From the NCBI GenBank assembly GCA_046262415.1, contig JBHEMU010000125.1, forward strand, positions 1-36,154: a DNA stretch of 36,154 nt, read 5' to 3'. Position 1 is the first letter of the stretch. Each line of letters starts with the position of its first letter. Below the pieces are notes generated by a model. It searched no databases, was not told the DNA's origin, and worked only from the letters and a program-made list of their open reading frames with translations. This document shows positions 23,251-31,014 of the stretch, in pieces. The position numbers and the translations under genes are program-made. This DNA comes from JACDAS01 sp046262415 (GTDB taxonomy: Bacteria; Actinomycetota; Thermoleophilia; Gaiellales; Gaiellaceae).

Positions 23251-24074
23251 AGCTTCCCCGCGGCTTCCCCCTCGCCGCGACCACGCTCGCGTGCGACCTC
23301 GACCGCACGCTGATCGCCGAGGACGGGGTGCTGCGGCCCCGGACGGGTCGCGCGATCGCCGCCGCCCGGGACGCCGGCCTGCGCGTCCTGATCGTGACCG
23401 GACGGATGTTCCGGTCGGTCCGGCCCTACGCGCTCGAGGCTGGGATCGACGACCCGGTCGTCTGCTACCAGGGCGCCGTCGTCGCCGAGCCCGGAAGCGG
23501 CCGCTTCCTCCGCCACGAGCCGATTCCGCTCCAGCTCGCCCGCGAGGCGGTCGCGGCGGTCGAGGCCGAGGGCTTCCCGCTCAACGTCTACGTCGGAGAC
23601 GAGCTGTACGTCGCACGGGAGACGGCGGAGTCCGACGCGTACGCGAGCTTCCAGCACCTGCCCGTGCACGTGGTCGGGTCGCTGCTCGACTGGCTCGACC
23701 GCCCGCCGACCAAGCTCGTCAGCGTCGGGGAACCGGAGCTGCTCGACGCGCTCGAGGTGCGCCTGAAGGCGCGGTTCGACGGGCGGCTGTTCATCTCCAA
23801 GTCCCTCCCCCACTTCCTCGAGCTCGCGAGCCCCGAGGTGACGAAGGGGTCCGGCCTCGCCTTCGTCGCGGAGCACCTCGGCTTCACCGCCGCGGAGACG
23901 ATCGCCTTCGGAGACGGCGAGAACGACGTCGAGCTGCTCGCCTGGGCCGGGTACGCGGTCGCGGTTCGCAACGCGCATGTGCGGGTGCTCGCGCTCGCCG
24001 ACCTCGTCTGCCCGCCGGCCCGCGAGGAGGGCGTGGCTCAGGTGATCGAGGCCCTTCTAGACTCACGCGCATGA
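23247..24074 (+). CDS. Cof-type HAD phosphatase, probable CTG start
   Basis: The HAD motif I is DLDRT at about residues 17-21 (LACDLDRTLI), encoded near 23292-23310. The first ordinary start codon in frame, GTG at 23328, lies after this motif and would delete the catalytic aspartates. The only plausible initiator upstream is CTG at 23247, which overlaps the cytochrome stop (CTGA) as GTGA/ATGA overlaps do elsewhere here. From it the product is 275 aa. Later motifs are VLIVTGRM (motif II), a C2-type cap (about 80-190), the lysine region KGSGLAFVAEHLG, and FGDGENDVELL (motif IV). Cof-type enzymes dephosphorylate small metabolites such as sugar phosphates or pyridoxal phosphate. The stop overlaps the serS start (ATGA). 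Confidence 0.85.
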   Translation: MKLPRGFPLAATTLACDLDRTLIAEDGVLRPRTGRAIAAARDAGLRVLIVTGRMFRSVRPYALEAGIDDPVVCYQGAVVAEPGSGRFLRHEPIPLQLAREAVAAVEAEGFPLNVYVGDELYVARETAESDAYASFQHLPVHVVGSLLDWLDRPPTKLVSVGEPELLDALEVRLKARFDGRLFISKSLPHFLELASPEVTKGSGLAFVAEHLGFTAAETIAFGDGENDVELLAWAGYAVAVRNAHVRVLALADLVCPPAREEGVAQVIEALLDSRA

Positions 24075-25342
24075 TCGACGCGAAGGCGGCGAGGGCCCAT
24101 CCGGACATCTTTCGTGCCGCCCTGGCTCGCAAGGGGGCGGGCGAGGAGTTCGACGAGTTCCTGCTCGTGGACGAGGCCTGGCGCGCCCTGACGCCGCGCG
24201 TCGACGAGCTCCGCTCCCGCATGAAGCTGAAGGGGAAGCCCTCGCCCGAGCAGCTTGCCGAGCTGCAGGCGGTCAAGTGCGAGCGGGAGCGGGTCGAGGG
24301 CGAGATCGCGGAGCTCGAGCGCCGCCGGCGGGAGCTGCTGGAGCGGATCCCGAACCCGCCCGATCCCTCGGCGCCGGACGGAGCGACCGAGGAGGACGCC
24401 GAGGAGGTGCGCGCCGTAGGCGAGCAGCCTGCCTTCTCCTTCGGGCCCCGTGACCACCTCGATCTCGGCTCCGCCGAGGGGTGGATCGACGTCGAGCGGG
24501 CGGCCCGCGTCTCCGGGTCACGGTTCGTCTACCGCCTCGGCGACGCGGCGCTCGCCGAGCTCGCCCTCTACCGCTACGCCCTCGACCGCCTGGTCTCGAA
24601 GGGCTTCGTCCCCGTGCTGCCTCCGGTCCTCGTGCGCGAGGAGGCGATGTACGGCACGGGCTTCCTGCCGACCGACGAGGCCAACCTCTACCGCGTCGAG
24701 CCCGACGAGCTGTACCTGACCGGCACCTCGGAGGTGGCCCTCGCGGCGCTGCACATGGGCGAGATCCTCGAGCAGCTGCCGCTCCGCTATGCCGGCTATT
24801 CGACGTGCTTCCGACGGGAGGCCGGGGCGGCGGGCAGGGACACGCGGGGGATGTTCCGCGTGCACCAGTTCGACAAGGTCGAGATGTTCTCGTTCACCAG
24901 GCCGGAGGACTCGGGCGCCGAGCACGAGCTCCTGCTCGGGATCGAGGAGGAGCTCGTCCAGGAGCTGGGCCTCCCCTACCGCGTCGTCAACGTCGCCGCG
25001 GGGGACCTCGGGGCCTCGGCGGCGAAGAAGTACGACATCGAGGCGTGGTTCCCCGGTCAGGACCGCTACCGAGAGATCACCTCGACGTCGAACACGACCG
25101 ACTACCAGGCCCGGCGGCTCGAGGTGCGCTTCCGCCGCGAGGGCAAGCCGGTGCACGTGCACACGCTGAACGGGACCGCGGTGACGGCCCGGACCCTGAT
25201 CGCGATCATGGAGAACTTCCAAGACGAGGACGGCTCGGTCGCGGTGCCGGGCGTCCTGCACGAGTTCGGGGCGCCCGCGCGGCTCGGGAAGGCGCGCGAG
25301 CGCGGCTCGGCTAGCCGCCGGCCATCGCCGCCACCACCCTGA
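24071..25342 (+). CDS. serS: Seryl-tRNA synthetase
   Basis: ATG at 24071 gives 423 aa. Residues 1-105 are the N-terminal tRNA-binding coiled coil (MIDAKAARAHPDIFRAALAR and QLAELQAVKCERERVEGEIA). Class II motifs follow: motif 1 around FVPVLPPVLVREEAMYGTGF, LYLTGTSEVALAAL, motif 2 STCFRREAGAAGRDTRGMFR with VHQFDKVEMFSF, and motif 3 NGTAVTARTLIAIMENFQDE. It charges tRNA-Ser with serine in the cytosol. The usual C-terminal 'L..yG....I' end is followed by a short Arg/Pro tail, whose codons overlap the convergent MoaD-like gene by 32 bp. The start overlaps the HAD stop. A tRNA-Ser lies 2 kb away. Confidence 0.97.
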   Translation: MIDAKAARAHPDIFRAALARKGAGEEFDEFLLVDEAWRALTPRVDELRSRMKLKGKPSPEQLAELQAVKCERERVEGEIAELERRRRELLERIPNPPDPSAPDGATEEDAEEVRAVGEQPAFSFGPRDHLDLGSAEGWIDVERAARVSGSRFVYRLGDAALAELALYRYALDRLVSKGFVPVLPPVLVREEAMYGTGFLPTDEANLYRVEPDELYLTGTSEVALAALHMGEILEQLPLRYAGYSTCFRREAGAAGRDTRGMFRVHQFDKVEMFSFTRPEDSGAEHELLLGIEEELVQELGLPYRVVNVAAGDLGASAAKKYDIEAWFPGQDRYREITSTSNTTDYQARRLEVRFRREGKPVHVHTLNGTAVTARTLIAIMENFQDEDGSVAVPGVLHEFGAPARLGKARERGSASRRPSPPPP

Positions 25343-25607
25343 ACGGCTCGGCTCCCGACGCGACCTCCTGCGGCAGCGGATCATCGGCGGGATCGAGCGT
25401 GATGTCGCGCCCGCACGCGAAGAAGCGGATGAAATCCCGGCGCTTCGCCGTCCCGTGATCGCGAATCGTCCCGCGCAGGGCCGGAAAGGTCGCCTCGAGC
25501 GCGTCCAGCACCGTGCGTTGCGTGGCCCCCTCCTGGACCTCGAGGGAGACCTCTCCGTCGACGCCCGCAAGCGTCCGCAGGTGGTGCGGAAGCACGACGC
25601 GGATCAC
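25311..25607 (-). CDS. MoaD/ThiS-like sulfur-carrier protein
   Basis: GTG at 25607 overlaps the stop of the exo-sialidase-like gene (GTGA) and gives 98 aa: MIRVVLPHHLRTLAGVDGEV, then SLEVQEGATQRTVLDALEAT, a ubiquitin-like beta-grasp order, and FIRFFACGRDITLDPADDPL. It ends FRVVAAMAGG with a C-terminal Gly-Gly, the residue pair that is adenylated and thiolated in MoaD and ThiS. No MoeB- or ThiF-type activating enzyme is in the window, so the partner is elsewhere or this is a stand-alone relative. Its 3' end overlaps the serS tail on the other strand. Confidence 0.82.
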   Translation of the reverse strand: MIRVVLPHHLRTLAGVDGEVSLEVQEGATQRTVLDALEATFPALRGTIRDHGTAKRRDFIRFFACGRDITLDPADDPLPQEVASGAEPFRVVAAMAGG

Positions 25608-26719
25608 GACAGCGTCTGCGCCTCGACCGAGAGCACCGGGGGCAGATCGTGCACGATCGCCGTCCACCTGTCGCCCCCCTCCGGTGACGCGTACACCTGG
25701 CCCCCGGTCGTCCCGAAGTAGACGCCGCCGGGATCGAGGCCGTCCACCGCCATCGCGTCGCGGAGCACGTTGACGTAGCAGTGGCTCTGCGGCAGGCCGT
25801 CGGTGAGCGGCTCCCATTCGTTCCCGCCCGTCCGGCTGCGGTAGACGCGGAGCTTGCCGTCCGGAGGAACGTGCTCGGAGTCGCTCTTGATCGGCACGAC
25901 GTAGACCGTGTCCGGCTCGTGGGCGTGAACGGCGATCGGAAAGCCGAAGTCGGAGGGAAGGTTCCCGCTCACCTCGTGCCACGACTCGCCGCCGTCGTCG
26001 CTTCGCATCACGTCCCAGTGCTTCTGCATGAACAGCACGTCGGGGCGCGACGGGTGCATCGCGATCCGGTGGACGCAGTGCCCGACCTCCCTGTCCTCGT
26101 CCGGCAGCTCGCCCGAGCGCAGGCCGCGGTTGATCGGGCGCCATGTCTCGCCACCGTCGTCCGTGCGGAACGCGCCCGCCGCCGAGATCGCCACGAACAT
26201 CCGCTGGGGGTCGTCGGGGTGGATGAGGATGGTGTGTAGGCACAGCCCGCCGGCCCCGGGCTGCCACTGCTTGCCTGTCTCGTGGTCCCGGAGGCCCGAC
26301 AACTCCTGCCACGTCTGCCCTCCGTCGACGGAGCGGAAGAGCGCCGCGTCCTCGACGCCGGCGAACACCGTGTCCGGGTCCTTCAGCGACGGTTCGAGGT
26401 GCCAGACGCGCGCGAACTCCCAGGGGTGCTGCGTGCCGTCGTACCACTGATGCGTACCGGGGACGCCGTCGTAGACGAACTCGTTGCCGACCGGCTCCCA
26501 CGTCGTCCCGCCGTCGTCCGACCGCTGGACGATCTGGCCATGCCATCCGGTGGACTGGGACGCGTAGAGCCGATCCGGATCGACCGGCGACGCCTTGAGG
26601 TGGTAGATCTCCCATCCCGCGAACAGCGGGCCCGCGACGCTCCAAACGTCACGCGTGCCGTCCGACGTCAGGACGAATGCGCCTTTCCGCGTACCCACGA
26701 GAAGCCTGACTCCGCTCAT
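25604..26719 (-). CDS. Exo-alpha-sialidase/BNR-repeat propeller protein
   Basis: ATG at 26719 with AAGGAGG seven bases upstream (MSGVRLLVGTRKGAFVLTSD) gives 371 aa. No signal peptide is present, so it is probably cytosolic. Four Asp-box motifs are clear (SDDGGTTWEP, SVDGGQTWQEL, TDDGGETWRPI and SDDGGESWHEV), the hallmark of BNR/sortilin-like beta-propellers. Databases label such proteins exo-alpha-sialidase or WD40-like, but none of the sialidase catalytic residues is evident here and glycosidase activity is unlikely to be certain. It is coupled to the MoaD-like gene, a pairing that recurs in actinobacteria and whose meaning is unknown. A possible longer start at 26749 lacks a ribosome binding site. 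Confidence 0.85.
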   Translation of the reverse strand: MSGVRLLVGTRKGAFVLTSDGTRDVWSVAGPLFAGWEIYHLKASPVDPDRLYASQSTGWHGQIVQRSDDGGTTWEPVGNEFVYDGVPGTHQWYDGTQHPWEFARVWHLEPSLKDPDTVFAGVEDAALFRSVDGGQTWQELSGLRDHETGKQWQPGAGGLCLHTILIHPDDPQRMFVAISAAGAFRTDDGGETWRPINRGLRSGELPDEDREVGHCVHRIAMHPSRPDVLFMQKHWDVMRSDDGGESWHEVSGNLPSDFGFPIAVHAHEPDTVYVVPIKSDSEHVPPDGKLRVYRSRTGGNEWEPLTDGLPQSHCYVNVLRDAMAVDGLDPGGVYFGTTGGQVYASPEGGDRWTAIVHDLPPVLSVEAQTLS

Positions 26720-26988
26720 CGATCCTCCTTCTAGTTCTCGAATGACCATTCTCTCCGAGGACGAGCAGCCGCCTCGAACTGACCGCCTCGGGAGGTAGAC
26801 CGCGTCGCAACGGAAAAGTCATCGGTCGAGTACACAGACCTGCTCGACATGGCTCATCCGCGAGTTGTCGACCGCGCCTGCAAGGAGGGCCAACGGGGCA
26901 ACCAGGGGGTCACCCGCGGAGAACGGCCAGGGGCACGTTCGACTCGTAGCCGCGAAATGGTGGCGTCCGCGACCCTGCTCGAGCGCTA

Positions 26989-27117
26989 CTACGTTTTTCG
27001 CTCGCTGCGCCGGTCGAGCTCGGCTTGTGCCTTCTCCGCGAGCCGCCGCGTGTGCTCCGCATTCTTGAGCATCTGCTCACGCCTCTCGCGGTCAGCTTTC
27101 GTCGTCTTCTTGGCCAT
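26989..27117 (-). CDS. Small basic helical protein, 42 aa
   Basis: ATG at 27117 follows a GAGGACGAGG ribosome binding site and encodes MAKKTTKADRERREQMLKNA followed by EHTRRLAEKAQAELDRRSER and a final KT. It is a single strongly charged helix with coiled-coil heptads and a Lys/Thr-rich start, likely nucleic-acid- or protein-binding. Its 5' end overlaps the end of a small acidic gene (27092-27210). About 270 bp between its stop and the exo-sialidase start hold no recognised gene. Confidence 0.55.
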   Translation of the reverse strand: MAKKTTKADRERREQMLKNAEHTRRLAEKAQAELDRRSERKT

Positions 27118-27210
27118 CCTCGTCCTCGAGAAGCTGTTCGATGTGGGAAGCGACGCTGCGATGTCGCTGACGTTGAAGAGTAGCGCCACCACTTCGTCGC
27201 GCGTGATCAC
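27092..27210 (-). pseudogene. Small acidic protein, single-base frameshift
   Basis: GTG at 27210 begins MITRDEVVALLFNVSDIAAS. The natural continuation HIEQLLEDEDGQEDDES with stop at 27092-27094 is in the next frame; one base is missing near 27148-27152. The total length is 119 nt, one short of a whole number of codons. With one base restored it would be a 39-residue acidic helix of the 'DEVV.LLF.VSDI' type. As given, the frame runs on into the overlapping basic protein. Either a recent lesion or a sequence error fits. Confidence 0.5.
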
Positions 27211-27268
27211 GGCGCTGCGCAAAAGGGAAGGGGGCTCGTGGGGAAACCGCAGGTTTTCCCCACGACGA

Positions 27269-27357
27269 CGGCGGGGGTGGGATTCGAACCCACGGGCCAC
27301 CCTGCGGCAGCCAACGATTTTCAAGACCGTCCCGTTCGACCGCTCCGGCACCCCGCC
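27269..27357 (-). tRNA. tRNA-Ser (anticodon TGA)
   Basis: It is a class II tRNA of 89 nt on the minus strand. The acceptor GGCGGGG pairs with CCCCGCC and the discriminator is G. The D-arm is GCCGGAGCGGTCGAACGGGAC. The anticodon stem ACGGT/ATCGT closes CTTGAAA, giving anticodon TGA (serine, UCA). A long variable arm (GGCTGCCGCAGGGTGGCC region) and T-arm GTGGG/CCCAC with TTCGAAT complete it. The serS gene is 2 kb away. No CCA is encoded. Confidence 0.95.
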
Positions 27358-27444
27358 TCGGGGGAGAGTAGCGTCGACTCCGCTGGCTGAAAGAAGCGTC
27401 GCAGGGGGCGAACACTCACCCCACGGTCCCTCCTCAGACCACGC

Positions 27445-28278
27445 TCAGCAGTGCCGCCACGGCTTCGCGCGTAGGTCCGGATGCTTCCGAATCGCGCTGA
27501 AGCGGAGCTTCCGGGCGGCAGGGCAGAACTGTCGCGGCTCGAGCTCGTACTCGACGGCGAACACTGCCTTGCCTGCCTCCACGAACACGCGGTAGTCGCT
27601 GCATTCGTCGTACCGGAAGCACGATTCCACCACTGCCATGTCGAAGTCCCCGACGAGCTGCCTCGCCTGAGAGCCGTCGTTCTTGAGCGCGATCGACATC
27701 CCGTGGGCGTGCACTCGACGCGCGAGCCAGTGGTTGAATCGCAGCTGGTCGGCGCGTGTCAGCGGAAACCCCGTCCGCGCGTCGAAACCGTTGACGTTGT
27801 CCGCCTCCACCGCGTCGAATCCCTTCCGGGCGCACATGGCGAAGCGCTTCTCGAGGATCGGCGCGAGCTTGTCGATCCGGCGGATGTCGAGCCACCGCTC
27901 GTTCGGATAGCCCGCATACCGCGCCCCGAGGACCGAGCGCGGGAAGGCCCCTGCATCCGGACGCCAGTCCTCCCAGCTTCCGACGCTCAGGTAACAGAGC
28001 ACCTTACGGTCCCTGTCGTGGAGCGTCTGGACGACGGATCCCGGAACGTCGAAGCCGTCGACCTCGTAGACGTCCGCCGGCACCGACGTATCGACACGGC
28101 CCTGGAGCTGCAACTGCCATGGCTTGGTGGTAGGCCCGGGAAGCCAGCGCTCGGAGGCGGCGTTCGGGGTCGAACCCCCCGCCCACCCGACGGCTCCGGC
28201 GGCGGCGGCGACCGCGAGAGTCGCCGCCACTCCCGCGCCCAAACGCCGTCGCACGAACCGTGCGACGGGGGAGCGCAC
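27445..28278 (-). CDS. GH114 endo-alpha-1,4-polygalactosaminidase-like secreted enzyme
   Basis: GTG at 28278 directly abuts the stop of the upstream gene, giving 277 aa. Residues 1-35 are an Arg-rich then hydrophobic signal (VARFVRRRLGAGVAATLAVA). The GH114 (TIM-barrel) signature is strong: WQLQLQGRVDTSVPADVYEV, RKVLCYLSVGSWEDWRPD, RWLDIRRIDKLAPILEKRFA, FDAVEADNVNGFDARTGFPL (acidic residues likely catalytic), and a strand ALKNDGSQ. The enzyme class cleaves alpha-1,4-galactosaminogalactan-type polymers. Two cysteine pairs near the C-terminus (ESCFRYDEC and QFCPAARK..., ending WRHC) suggest disulfides in the exported protein. It is probably extracellular. Confidence 0.88.
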   Translation of the reverse strand: MRSPVARFVRRRLGAGVAATLAVAAAAGAVGWAGGSTPNAASERWLPGPTTKPWQLQLQGRVDTSVPADVYEVDGFDVPGSVVQTLHDRDRKVLCYLSVGSWEDWRPDAGAFPRSVLGARYAGYPNERWLDIRRIDKLAPILEKRFAMCARKGFDAVEADNVNGFDARTGFPLTRADQLRFNHWLARRVHAHGMSIALKNDGSQARQLVGDFDMAVVESCFRYDECSDYRVFVEAGKAVFAVEYELEPRQFCPAARKLRFSAIRKHPDLRAKPWRHC

Positions 28279-29313
28279 CTATCGTGCTCGCCGGTAGGTG
28301 TAGGTGACGTGAACGAGGCCGAACCCGACGAGGATGTTGAACTCCTTCGCGTCTTTCAGGTAGGCGCGCATCGGGATCGCGAGGGTCTTCGAGCCCGAAG
28401 GCTGTTTTGGATACTGGACGCCGAAGTCGTTCCTGAAATCCGGGGCTGCCACGGTCATCGCCATGTAGAGCGGCTGCTCCGGCTTCACGTCGCTGACCCG
28501 GATCGAGATGGGCATCTTCGCGACCTTGCCGACCGTCACCGTTCCGGGCGCCTTGAACGTGACCGTCACCTTCCACGTCGCCCCCTCGCAGCAGTTGTCC
28601 CAGACGACCCTTCCTCCTGCGGCGTCGACCTTCGCTGCCTTCTGGTGGCCATTCTTGACCTTGGTCAAGGCGGGGATCAGCGTGAACGTCGTCTCGCGGT
28701 TGCAGAGTGGCTTGGCGCCCGCGGCGGCCGGACGACGCGCGCGGCACTTGCCGGTGAAGCCGACCTGGACGCGGCTGTTGCGCTCCGTGCCGGCTTGCTG
28801 CCCGAACGTGATGTCGCACAAGGGGAGAGCAAGGGCGATGCTGTTCTTCGTTGCGGAGCGGGCGACGTACATTGTCGCTCTCAGGCCTTCCCGACACGCG
28901 GGGATCGTGCTTTCGACGATCTCGAGGACAAACCGTATGGACTCGGCTCCGCTGATGTACGGCGTGTAGCGCGCCTCCTCGACGGACAATCTGATCTGCT
29001 CCGTCCGCGGATGCGGCGTCAGGATGTCGAGCTCGACGACCACCGTCCCGGTGGTCACCGAGGCGTCCCGCGCCTTCCCTTCCTCAGGTGACTGGTTGAA
29101 GTCGAGCCGGCCCTTCGCCGCGATTCGGGTCCCGACGATGTTCGGCGGCCGCTTGCCGCCGACCGCGCTGAAGGAGTAGTCGAGCCGGTAGGCGGGAGTG
29201 GCCGCCGTCGCACTCGGCAAGAGGGCGGCGCCGGACCCGGCCAGCGCGAGCGACCCCGCACACGCCGCGATTGCCGCCAAGAGTGCTCGTCTCGTCCGAT
29301 CGCTGCGCCGCAT
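28279..29313 (-). CDS. Secreted protein of unknown function, 344 aa
   Basis: ATG at 29313, preceded by GGAGGAGAAAGG, starts MRRSDRTRRALLAAIAACAG, with a signal peptide reaching about residue 42 (SATAA). The frame is open further upstream but less plausible. The mature part is beta-rich: PAYRLDYSFSAVGGKRPPNI, VTTGTVVVELDILTPHPRTE, a cysteine-containing centre (PLCDITFGQQ, KCRARRP, LCNRETTF, DNCCEGATW), and a C-terminal FNILVGFGLVHVTYTYRRAR. Six or more cysteines suggest disulfides outside the cell. It lies immediately upstream of the GH114 gene with no gap, so the two are probably co-transcribed and may act on the same extracellular polymer. No family is recognised. Confidence 0.75.
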   Translation of the reverse strand: MRRSDRTRRALLAAIAACAGSLALAGSGAALLPSATAATPAYRLDYSFSAVGGKRPPNIVGTRIAAKGRLDFNQSPEEGKARDASVTTGTVVVELDILTPHPRTEQIRLSVEEARYTPYISGAESIRFVLEIVESTIPACREGLRATMYVARSATKNSIALALPLCDITFGQQAGTERNSRVQVGFTGKCRARRPAAAGAKPLCNRETTFTLIPALTKVKNGHQKAAKVDAAGGRVVWDNCCEGATWKVTVTFKAPGTVTVGKVAKMPISIRVSDVKPEQPLYMAMTVAAPDFRNDFGVQYPKQPSGSKTLAIPMRAYLKDAKEFNILVGFGLVHVTYTYRRAR

Positions 29314-29390
29314 CCTTTCTCCTCCGTCTCTCGGGACCCTCGACTCTGGCCTGATCATCCTCCTCCCGCCGCCCGGACACAAGCGGGTGG

Positions 29391-29660
29391 TTGCCTTTCG
29401 GCTCACGCGGCCTCGAGGTGGTCGAGGCCGACCGGCCGCGGCGGATTCTCTCGCGGCTCTCGCGGGACTTCGACGGGACCGGCGAGTGGACGCTTCACGA
29501 GACGGCGGAGGGGTCGGAAGCCGTGCTCGACTGGCGGCCCTCGGTCAACCATGCGCTGATCAAGTACCTGACCCCCGTGCTCCGCCCGCTCTTCGGGTCG
29601 AACCACACGTGGGCGACGCGCCGGGGGGAGCGCCAGCTCCGCGAGTTCCTCTCGGCGTGA
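29391..29660 (+). pseudogene. 5'-truncated SRPBCC (polyketide cyclase-like) gene
   Basis: The frame reads LEVVEADRPRRILSRLSRDF, then GTGEWTLHETAEGSEAVLDW, VNHALIKYLTPVLRPLFGSN and HTWATRRGERQLREFLSA. This is the C-terminal half of an SRPBCC/START-like ligand-binding domain (strands and the final long helix). The N-terminal 50-60 residues that make up the first helix and strands are missing, and upstream sequence is the 5' region of the divergent secreted-protein gene. No ribosome binding site precedes the first TTG. The breakpoint near 29390 marks an old insertion or deletion edge. Confidence 0.6.
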
Positions 29661-29750
29661 CCGGGCGGGCTCAAGGCAGCGGAGGGCCGGCTCTCGTTCA
29701 CCCGTACGGGCCCCTCAGGCTTCGACCGCCTGGTGCCGATACACCCGAGC

Positions 29751-29852
29751 ATGAGCTTCAGCACTGTGTTCTACGCAGGTCTGATCGTCACCGTCGAGAC
29801 GACGTGGATCGGCGCGCTCGGCTACGGGCTCGCTCGCCTGATCGCCCTGTAG
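29751..29852 (+). CDS. 33-aa single-pass membrane protein
   Basis: ATG at 29751 encodes MSFSTVFYAGLIVTVETTWI followed by GALGYGLARLIAL and a TAG stop. It is one transmembrane helix with a polar VETTW centre, and is not part of any longer gene. It sits between the truncated SRPBCC gene and the DUF6458-like gene. Short proteins of this composition are known in actinobacteria, but I cannot name a function. Confidence 0.45.
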   Translation: MSFSTVFYAGLIVTVETTWIGALGYGLARLIAL

Positions 29853-29886
29853 GTTTGCGAGCCGTCAATCCGGGCACTGCTTGGCC

Positions 29887-30270
29887 GTGGGCGCCGGGGC
29901 CGGAATCTTCCTGATCGCGATTGGCGCGATCCTCACGTGGGCGGTCAAGAACCCCGAGAGCGGCGACGTGAACGTGCACGTGATCGGCGTCATCCTCATG
30001 TGCGCCGGTGTCGCGGGGGTCCTCCTCTCCCTGCTCTTCTGGGAGTCGTGGGTCGGACCCGGGCGGTGGGTGCGCCGCCGGACGTACGCCGCGCCCGTCG
30101 CTCCGCCCGCGGCCGATCCCTACGCGGCCGCCCCGCCCGCGGCCGATCCCTACGCGGTCGCCCCGCCGGCCGCTCCGTACGTGCGGGAAGTGCGCAGGAC
30201 CACGTACGTGGAGGAGGAGAGGCCGCCGCCGGGGCCGCCTGCTCCCCCGCCCCCGCCCGACGCGTACTGA
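29887..30270 (+). CDS. DUF6458-like small membrane protein
   Basis: GTG at 29887 gives MGAGAGIFLIAIGAILTWAV, matching the usual start of the family; TTG at 29881 is the alternative. The 127-aa product has two transmembrane helices (about 5-22 and 32-52, VIGVILMCAGVAGVLLSLLF). They are joined by a short polar loop KNPESGDVNVHV and followed by a long Pro/Ala/Tyr-rich tail with the tandem motif APPAADPYA at about 79 and 88. The tail is cytoplasmic in the simplest topology and could bind proteins. The family is common and uncharacterised in actinobacteria. Confidence 0.8.
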   Translation: MGAGAGIFLIAIGAILTWAVKNPESGDVNVHVIGVILMCAGVAGVLLSLLFWESWVGPGRWVRRRTYAAPVAPPAADPYAAAPPAADPYAVAPPAAPYVREVRRTTYVEEERPPPGPPAPPPPPDAY

Positions 30271-30311
30271 CCCGCGCCGAGCCCTCGAGCGTCGCGGCAG
30301 GTCGCTGACAC

Positions 30312-30911
30312 GTGCGCCGCGACGACCTCCACCCCGATCCGCTGCGACAGTTCGAGTCGTGGCTCGCGCGGGCGAGCTCGAACGGCGTGGCCGTGCCGGA
30401 AACGATGACGCTGGCGACGGCGAGTGCGGCCGGACGACCCTCGGCGCGGCAGGTGCTGCTGAAGGGCTTCGACGAGCGGGGGTTCGTCTTCTACTCCAAC
30501 GCAAGGAGCAGGAAGGGGCGCGAGCTGGCGGAGAACCCACACGCGGCGCTCCTCTTCCACTGGCAGCCCCTCGGTCTCCAGGTCCGGATCGAGGGCGGGG
30601 TGGACGAGGTCGACCGCGCGGAGTCGGAGCGCTACTTCCTCACGCGTCCGCTGGGGAGTCGTCTGAGTGCCGCAGTCTCGCCCCAGAGCGAGGTCGTCCG
30701 GTCGCGCGCGGAGCTCGAGCGGCGCGTCGCGGAGCTGCGCGCGGCGGTTGGCGGCGGCGGCGAAGGACCGCCCCTGCCCGAGCACTGGGGCGGCTACCGC
30801 CTGGCGCCGGCGGAGTACGAGTTCTGGGAGCACCGCGACGACCGGCTCCACGACCGCTTCCGCTACAGGCGTCACGACGGCGGCTGGCTGATCGAGCGAC
30901 TGGCCCCGTAG
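30312..30911 (+). CDS. pdxH: Pyridoxamine 5'-phosphate oxidase
   Basis: GTG at 30312 gives 199 aa: MRRDDLHPDPLRQFESWLAR, ETMTLATASAAGRPSARQVL, LKGFDERGFVFYSNARSRKG, NPHAALLFHWQPLGLQVRIE, and ERYFLTRPLGSRLSAAVSPQ with the SxxS/Q contact region. It ends WGGYRLAPAEYEFWEHRDDR, then LHDRFRYRR and WLIERLAP. All FMN and PNP contact blocks, including the final R-L-x-P, are present and length is normal for the family. It oxidises pyridoxine or pyridoxamine 5'-phosphate to pyridoxal 5'-phosphate using FMN and oxygen. Confidence 0.95.
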   Translation: MRRDDLHPDPLRQFESWLARASSNGVAVPETMTLATASAAGRPSARQVLLKGFDERGFVFYSNARSRKGRELAENPHAALLFHWQPLGLQVRIEGGVDEVDRAESERYFLTRPLGSRLSAAVSPQSEVVRSRAELERRVAELRAAVGGGGEGPPLPEHWGGYRLAPAEYEFWEHRDDRLHDRFRYRRHDGGWLIERLAP

Positions 30912-31014
30912 GGGTGTGATCGCCGGGGCCTGACCGGAGTGCGCAGCACTCGGCGGATGACCAAACCCCTCGATCGAGGCTGGACCCGGAGCGGCGGCTT
31001 CCGATCTAGGAGGC

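Noticed and set aside
23328..24074. HAD start at GTG 23328
   Set aside because: It would remove the catalytic DxD motif, which is encoded just upstream in the same frame.
25311..26645. One 444-aa protein spanning the exo-sialidase and MoaD-like region
   Set aside because: Only the C-terminal 98 residues make a recognisable domain; the rest is an Arg-rich shadow frame of the propeller gene.
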